Notes under the pieces: model-generated | The model's database searches: none | What the model saw: the letters and a program-made list of their open reading frames with translations, nothing else | What the model was told of the DNA's origin: nothing | Shown here: positions 59,074 through 64,000 of the stretch, piece by piece | Position numbering within the stretch: position 1 is the first letter of the stretch | Layout: each line of letters starts with the position of its first letter | Translations under genes and position numbers: made by a program | Assembly: GCA_031761405.1 (NCBI GenBank) | Contig: JASEVX010000017.1 | Coordinates: forward strand, 6,683,668 to 6,747,667 | Direction: 5' to 3' | Length of the DNA: 64,000 nt | Source of the DNA: Serripes groenlandicus | Lineage: Eukaryota; Mollusca; Bivalvia; Cardiida; Cardiidae

Positions 59074-59079
59074 TTTATT
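59074..59079 (-). terminator. Possible polyadenylation signal of the DCAF11-like gene
   Basis: Minus-strand AATAAA eight bases past the stop codon. Very close to the stop, so a more distal site may be used. Confidence 0.35.
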
Positions 59080-59086
59080 TTCCTCC

Positions 59087-59293
59087 TCAGTCGAACAATC
59101 CTCGTTTTGTATGTTTTGACGCCTCGCATAGGCTGCTAGTATGCTTTCTCTTCGTTATCTTTTCTTGCGATCGAAGTCTCTTTGATCGCCGAAATACGTG
59201 ATCATCATCGGAGTCTGAAGAACTGTCCTCTCCATCCTCATCCTCAAATATATCCGTGCCCTTGTATTCCCATTTACGCAGGGTACCATCCCA
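59087..59293 (-). CDS. DCAF11: DCAF11-like last exon
   Basis: Acceptor TTCCATTATAG, then WDGTLRKWEYKGTDIFEDED, the acidic Ser/Asp run and the Lys/Arg-rich end KHTKRGLFD. 68 residues plus stop. Confidence 0.9.
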   Translation of the reverse strand, partial: WDGTLRKWEYKGTDIFEDEDGEDSSSDSDDDHVFRRSKRLRSQEKITKRKHTSSLCEASKHTKRGLFD

Positions 59294-61911
59294 CTATAAT
59301 GGAATAATAAATAAGCTCACTCAAATGTAGGGAAGCCAACTGCCTGTAGGGAAGCCAACTGCCAGCACTTTCCCACTTGCAGACACATTTTGATGTTATT
59401 ACAGCTGGCAACCATTGAAAACATTGTGGCAAAAGGAAAATTGCTCATGATGAGCAATATCTCTATTTGCCACAAGGTTTTCAACTCTAGTTATAATTCC
59501 ATTTAAATCTTTTCCACATAAAGATACCTTTTGACTGCTCTGTAGCAGACATGTTGTGAAAACATTGTGGCAAAAGGAGAAATTGCTCAATATTTTTCAA
59601 TAATCCCTCTTTCATTTATAGAGATTTTCCATATTTTGACTAAATGTTTTCAAAGTTGTCTGCTGCAAAGATGTCTTTTTCTAAAAATATATTTGATCTA
59701 CTCAAATTAATGTTTCAAAAGGTGTCTACTTTAGAGTTATCTATTGGTGTCTGAATGAAGAAATGGGTTACAATGATGTGACAGATTAATGATTGCTTAT
59801 TGTAGTATTTGGTTAATTATTGCTAAATAACCCTATAGTGACCTTTGTGGCAGGTTATTGCAAAATCAAGTGGTTCAATGATATAATGATATAAAGCAGA
59901 CATGATTTGTGACAGACAGACTAACCTAAGAAAAAAAAAATCTCCCCACTACATGGGGGAGATATACTTTTATTAAAGTTTGGCAAGTGGATCTAAGGAG
60001 AAAACTTTCTATGTAGTTTTCTTTAAACACCCCTTTTCATGCCACAGCATCAACAATTCTTTCTGGATAGATCAAAAACACTTGGAAGGAATTTGGAGGG
60101 GACATAGTGGGCCCTGTTGTTTGAAGCCAAAAGTTAACATACTGATGGACACATTACTGACTAGTGACTAGTCCCTATGACATAAGCTTGATCGGCTTCC
60201 TGTCAGGAAAGCTCATAAAACAGAGAGATGTATCTCTACCCTCATAGACAACCTTTGACCTCTCTTCAGCAGATGATTTCTGAAAACAACGCAGGAACAA
60301 GAAAATTAGCTCACTACTTGTGGGAAAAGGTTATAAAAAACATTATGCTCATTTAAAATCATTAGTATTTGCAAGGACAGAGGACCTTGCATACTTACCG
60401 AAGTTGTGATGATATTGTTGTTGAACGGATGCCAGGACACGTCTCTCACACATGACCTATGACCTTCCAATTTTCTTACAATGGTGCCTGTTAACAAGTC
60501 GTAGACTGAAAACAAACACACGGAAATGATCATTATTGTTATCAACCACTTTATAACTGTTATTGTCACAGTTGACTGATGGACAGAAATTCTTTAACCG
60601 TTTCCCTCATACGACAATTCTGCAGCAGATGACTTTGAACATATTTTGTCAAAAAATAGAAAATCTCTATAATTGAAAGGATAACCTATGACTAAAAGAA
60701 GAAAACATTGTGGCAAAAGGAGAAATTGCTTGTTTTGAGCAATTTCTTCTTTTGTCACTATGTTTTCAAAAAGCTGTCTGCTGCAGAGGCGTCAGAGAGC
60801 ATCTATATGAGTTAATCCTTTCCCAAATGCCACAATTCTTAAGCATATTACTTTGAAAGCATAAAAGTTTTAATGCATAAAGATCTCTAAATGAAAGTAT
60901 AATTATTAAAATAGTTAAAAACATTGTGGCAAAAGGAGAAATGGCTCATTTTGAGATATTTCTCATTTTTCACAATGATTTCAGAAGTCAACTGCTGCAA
61001 ATGTGTCAAATGTTGTCTACAGGTGGAATGTTAAAAGTTGTCCGATTGCATAGCATCCATTATGTCAACTGAATAATGTTACAGGGTACAGTGAGAAACT
61101 TCAAAATCATATACTGTAGTTAAATCAGACAAGATGAAAAGCCCGGACTGATATTTCAGTATTTGAAAATTGGAATATTAACCCTTTCCAAATTGCAGAT
61201 GAATTTTGAAAAACTTCTCCATTTCCCGGAGTGTTTTCAACTTCATATGAAACTTACTATTTTTTTAATGTTACATTTTTTCTAAACATATTTTTAAAAG
61301 CGACAACTCTTAAAATGGCATAAGAAATTAACAGTCAACCTTTCCCACATACAGACACTTTCTGATATCTCTACAGCATACACATTTTGAAAATATGAAC
61401 AATTTCTCCTTTTGCTACAATGATTTTACCAAGGTACACTGAATATAATTGCAAAAATAAATATTTTCTATATTTTTAAAGTCTTCTGCTGCAGATTTGT
61501 TGTATGTGGGTTAACCCTTTCCCTCATACGACAATTATGCAGCAGACGACTTTAAACATATTTTGACAAAAAGTGGAAAATCTCTAAAATTGAATGGATA
61601 ACTTATGACTAAAAGTGGAAAACATTGTGGCAAAAGGAGAAATTGCACGTTTTGTGCAATTTCTTCTTTTGTCACTATGTTTTCAAAAAGCTGTCTGCTG
61701 CAGAGGCGTCAGAAAGCGTCTATATGAGGGAAAGGGTTATCATTCTGAATATACTCACTGATAAGACTTCCTAGAGCACATCCAGTATACACATATCGCT
61801 GTCCCGTTGAGAATTCCGGTGAAAAGTGACATCGAATCAAGGTGTGGAGTACTGAATGACCTTTGTAGGTCATAATGGAAGTGTCCCCTTCCAGACGATT
61901 CCTCCGGTTCA
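59087..61911 (-). CDS. DCAF11: DCAF11 (WDR23)-like protein, last three exons
   Basis: Minus-strand exons 61759-61911, 60399-60505 and 59087-59293 join in phase over GT-AG introns to 154 C-terminal residues, stop TGA 59087-59089. The first reads GDTSIMTYKGHSVLHTLIRC and GQRYVYTGCALG. The second reads YDLLTGTIVRKLEGHRSCVR-DVSWHPF. The third opens WDGTLRKWEY. This matches the end of DCAF11/WDR23 (DTSLMTYRGHGVLHTLIRC; VYDLLSG...KACVRDVSWHPF...WDGNLRLW), covering the last WD40 repeats of the propeller. DCAF11 is a substrate receptor of the CUL4-DDB1 ubiquitin ligase; in worms WDR-23 restrains the SKN-1/Nrf stress factor. The 58-residue tail is acidic then basic (EDEDGEDSSSDSDDD; RRSKRLRSQEKITKRK), suggesting nuclear targeting. 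Upstream exons lie beyond the window or were not found. Confidence 0.9.
59366..59500 (-). mobile_element. TTAA MITE, degraded pair
   Basis: GCACTTTCCCACTTGCAGAC and stem TTGCTC-ATG-ATGAGCAA, followed from 59512 by a second partial copy (CTTTTCCACATAAAGATACC, TTGCTCAATATTTTTC). Both lie in the last intron of the DCAF11-like gene. Confidence 0.5.
60399..60505 (-). CDS. DCAF11: DCAF11-like penultimate exon
   Basis: Acceptor TGTTTTCAG, donor ACTTCG|GTAAGT, 107 bp. Encodes (I)YDLLTGTIVRKLEGHRSCVR and DVSWHPFNNNIITTS, one WD40 repeat. Confidence 0.92.
60594..60815 (-). mobile_element. TTAA MITE sharing its right TTAA with the next copy
   Basis: TTAACCGTTTCCCTC to CATCTATATGAGTTAA; stem TTGCTT-GTTTT-GAGCAA. 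The terminal GGGAAAGGG is lost at the right and TTAATCCTTTCCC of the next element begins at the same TTAA. Confidence 0.72.
60812..61034 (-). mobile_element. TTAA MITE, diverged
   Basis: TTAATCCTTTCCCAAATGCC to CAGGTGGAATGTTAA; stem ATGGCTC-ATTTT-GAGATAT partly broken. Confidence 0.55.
61332..61514. mobile_element. TTAA MITE, diverged, abutting the next copy
   Basis: GTCAACCTTTCCCACATACA to GTTGTATGTGGGTTAA. Its right TTAA is the left TTAA of the following full element. Confidence 0.55.
61511..61740 (-). mobile_element. TTAA MITE, full length (230 bp)
   Basis: TTAACCCTTTCCCTC to GAGGGAAAGGGTTAT; stem TTGCAC-GTTTT-GTGCAA. Ends 18 bp from the end of the DCAF11-like exon at 61759, so it sits almost on the splice donor. 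Confidence 0.83.
61759..61911 (-). CDS. DCAF11: DCAF11-like antepenultimate exon
   Basis: Acceptor GCGTTTTCAG, donor TTATCA|GTGAGT, 153 bp. Encodes NRRNRLEGDTSIMTYKGHSV and LHTLIRCHFSPEFSTGQRYV-YTGCALGSLI. It begins two bases into a codon, so an upstream coding exon must end in phase 1. Confidence 0.92.
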
Positions 61912-62084
61912 CTGAAAACGCAGGAGTCAAAGAAATATGACAGTACCGAAAACATGGAATCAACACACATTATTTGAAATGATATTTTTGAATGAATGTT
62001 CAACACATTCTCAATTTCCTCATAATGAGCATTTTTTCCTTTTGCCAGTGTTTTCAACTATAATTAATAACTAGAAATACTGTG

Positions 62085-63420
62085 AGCAAAGCTCACTGAA
62101 GAATACCCCCCGCTCCCCTCCCAAAGCATCGGATACAATGGTAAAGTTTCTACGGCTAAGGAGGAGTTGCGCTTGCAAGGTATCACAGGAGTTCCTCGTA
62201 ACCTCTTAGTTGAATTATCTTCCCTTGGAAGAATCTGAGGAGAAAAATCTTCCTCCATGCATATCTACATATAATGTGTAGCCTTCATATACAGTTTGAA
62301 TCAAATCAACTGAGCCCTTTAGGAGGAGTAGCGCTTACAAGATAGGTGCACAGGAGTCCCTCACAGGTAACCTCTAAGTTGAATTATCTCCCCTTGGAAG
62401 AATCCGAGGTGTATGATCTTCCTTCATGCATATCTACATATGATGTGTAGCCTTCATATACAGTTTGAATCAAATCAACTGAGCCCTTTAGGAGAAGTAG
62501 CGCTTACAAGGTATGTGCACAGGAGTCCCTCGTAGGTAACCTCTAAGTTGAATTATCTCCCCTTGGAAGAATCCGAGGCGTATGATCTTCCTTCATGCAT
62601 ATCTACATATGATGTGTAACCTTCATGTAAAGTTTGAACCAAATCCACTGAGCCGTTTAGGAGGAGTAGTGCTTACAAGAAATGTGGAGGTATGTGCACA
62701 GAAGTCCCTCGCAGGTAACCTCTAAGTTGAATTATCTCCCCTTGGAAGAATTCGAGGTGTATTATCTTCCTTCATGCATATCTACATATGATGTGTAACC
62801 TTCATGTAAAGTTTGAACCAAATCCATTCAGCCGTTTAGGAGGAATAGTGCTTACAAGAAATGTGGAGGTATGTGCACAGGAGTCCCTCGCAGGTAACCT
62901 CTAAGTTGAATTATCTCCCCTTGGAAGAATCCGAGGTGTATGATCTTCCTTCATGCATATCTACATATGATGTGTAGCCTTCATATACAGTTTGAATCAA
63001 ATTAACTGAGCCCTTTAGGAGAAGTAGCGCTTACAAGGTATGTGCACAGGAGTCCCTCGCAGGTAACCTCTAAGTTGAATTATCTCCCCTTGGAAGAATC
63101 CGAGGCATATGATCTTCCTTCATGCATATCTACATATGATGTGTAACCTTCATGTAAAGTTTGAACCAAATCCATTGAGCCGTTTAGGAGGAGTAGTGCT
63201 TACAAGAAATGTGAGGTATGTGCACAGGAGTCCCTCACAGGTAACCTCTAAGTTGAATTATCTCCCCTTGGAAGAAAACGAGGCGTATGATCTTCCTTCA
63301 TGCATATCTACATATGATGTGTAACCTTCATGTAAAGTTTGAACCAAATCCACTGAGCCGTTTAGGAGGAGTAGTGCTTACAAGAAATGTGGACATACGG
63401 ACAGACAGACAGGGTGATTC
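62085..63420 (+). repeat. Tandem array of about 175-bp units, 7 units
   Basis: GGAGTCCCTC recurs near 62347, 62521, 62701, 62879, 63049 and 63225 (steps 170-180). Each unit holds AACCTCTAAGTTGAATTATC, CTTCATGCATATCTACATAT and GAGCCGTTTAGGAGGAGTAG. It ends with ACGGACAGACAGACAGGGTG, a common close of this mollusc repeat type. Confidence 0.88.
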
Positions 63421-63425
63421 CTATA

Positions 63426-63460
63426 TACCCCCCCCCAAACTTTGTTTGGGGGGGTATATA
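63426..63460. repeat. Terminal hairpin of the 175-bp array
   Basis: TATACCCCCCCCCAAAC-TTT-GTTTGGGGGGGTATA, a near-perfect inverted repeat directly after the array. Confidence 0.8.
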
Positions 63461-63581
63461 GTATAATAGTAATAGTATAGTAATAGTATAGTAATATATA
63501 TAGTATAATAATACTTTTATAAGCATTTTTTTTTTATAAATTATAAGTTGTCTGCTGCATAATGGTTGTATATGAGAAAGC

Positions 63582-63677
63582 ATTAACCCTTTCCTTCATA
63601 TAGACACCTTCTGACGCCTCTGCAGCAGACAGCTTTTTGAAAACATAGCGACAAAAGAAGAAATTGCTCAAAACCAT
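63582..63677 (+). mobile_element. TTAA MITE broken in its central hairpin
   Basis: TTAACCCTTTCCTTC to AAATTGCTCAAAACC, then the next copy begins (ATTAACCC). Only the left half is present. Confidence 0.7.
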
Positions 63678-63841
63678 TAACCCTTTCCCACATACAACAA
63701 ATCTGCAGAGGACAACTTTGAAAACACCAGGCAAAAACAGAAACTCTCATTATGAGCAATTTCTTCTTTTTGTCACAATATTTTCAAAAGTCGTCTGCTG
63801 CTATTGCGTCGAAATGCGTCTGCAGGTGGGAAAAAGTTAAC
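63678..63841 (-). mobile_element. TTAA MITE, shortened
   Basis: TTAACCCTTTCCCACATACA to GTGGGAAAAAGTTAA. Part of the left arm of the hairpin is lost. Confidence 0.65.
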
Positions 63842-64000
63842 AAGAAGTGTGTCCACATACAGATCTACATCAGCCTGCATACATGAGTGTTAATCTGGAT
63901 CTGCATGTGTCACCATGGCCTAATGGCTAGTTTTCCTTTGGCAGAGATCAGATGTATATGTTTATAAACTTACTAAATGTTTCTTGGAGGGAATGAGTTT

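Noticed and set aside
63974..64000. Possible DCAF11 upstream exon ending at a minus-strand GTAAG near the right edge
   Set aside because: A donor-like ACATTTA|GTAAGTTT is present and the phase could fit, but the readable residues (THSLQETF) do not resemble the expected WD40 linker, and only 27 bases are visible.

Overview
The window reads as nuclear DNA of an animal, most likely a marine bivalve or related mollusc. Two conserved genes have metazoan-type exons with GT-AG introns, the sequence is AT-rich, and most of it is transposon-derived: palindromic TTAA elements, tRNA-derived SINEs, fold-back elements, minisatellites and microsatellites. No bacterial operon, rRNA or CRISPR is present. The bivalve assignment is inference from the repeat style; the gene identities rest on protein motifs I can read.

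Layout. 1-2.3 kb holds a fold-back element, two TTAA elements and a minus-strand exon with a CUB-domain signature (1800-2030). 2.4-7.4 kb is mostly SINEs and sequence without a clear gene, apart from a weak ORF at 6171. 7.46-17.95 kb is a complete eight-exon plus-strand gene for a CCDC90/MCUR1-like mitochondrial inner-membrane coiled-coil protein (289 aa as spliced here). Its introns hold a mariner relic, a 29-bp minisatellite and a pile of TTAA elements. 18.0-25.4 kb is repeats only: a large tandem-unit element, a 35-bp satellite, a ~490-bp inverted-repeat element, a poly-C tract and a 25-bp minisatellite that seems to have grown inside a TTAA element.

26.0-29.5 kb encodes a secreted 99-aa peptide whose last exon holds a doubled decapeptide. 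29.5-38 kb is repeats plus two stretches with no recognisable gene. 38-44.4 kb and 49.7-55.1 kb are two copies of a segmental duplication, each carrying an intact three-exon gene for a short Tyr/Gly-rich secreted peptide (64 and 63 aa). Between them lie a small intact ORF at 45.2 kb followed by a polyadenylation signal, and a large degenerate repeat. 55.1-58.7 kb is TTAA elements and a ~59-bp satellite. 59.1-61.9 kb holds the last three exons, minus strand, of the WD40 substrate receptor DCAF11 (WDR23); its 5' part lies outside the window. 62.1-63.4 kb is a ~175-bp tandem array.

The most striking content is the ~226-bp TTAA element family, about 40 recognisable copies. Many are exactly 230 bp including both TTAA. 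They share a central hairpin whose paired bases covary between copies. One copy is matched by an empty TTAA site in the paralogous duplicate, which directly documents piggyBac-style insertion. The three small secreted-peptide genes share one plan: TATA box, short non-coding exon 1, signal-peptide exon ending in phase 1, short last exon. They may be the most interesting lineage-specific genes here.
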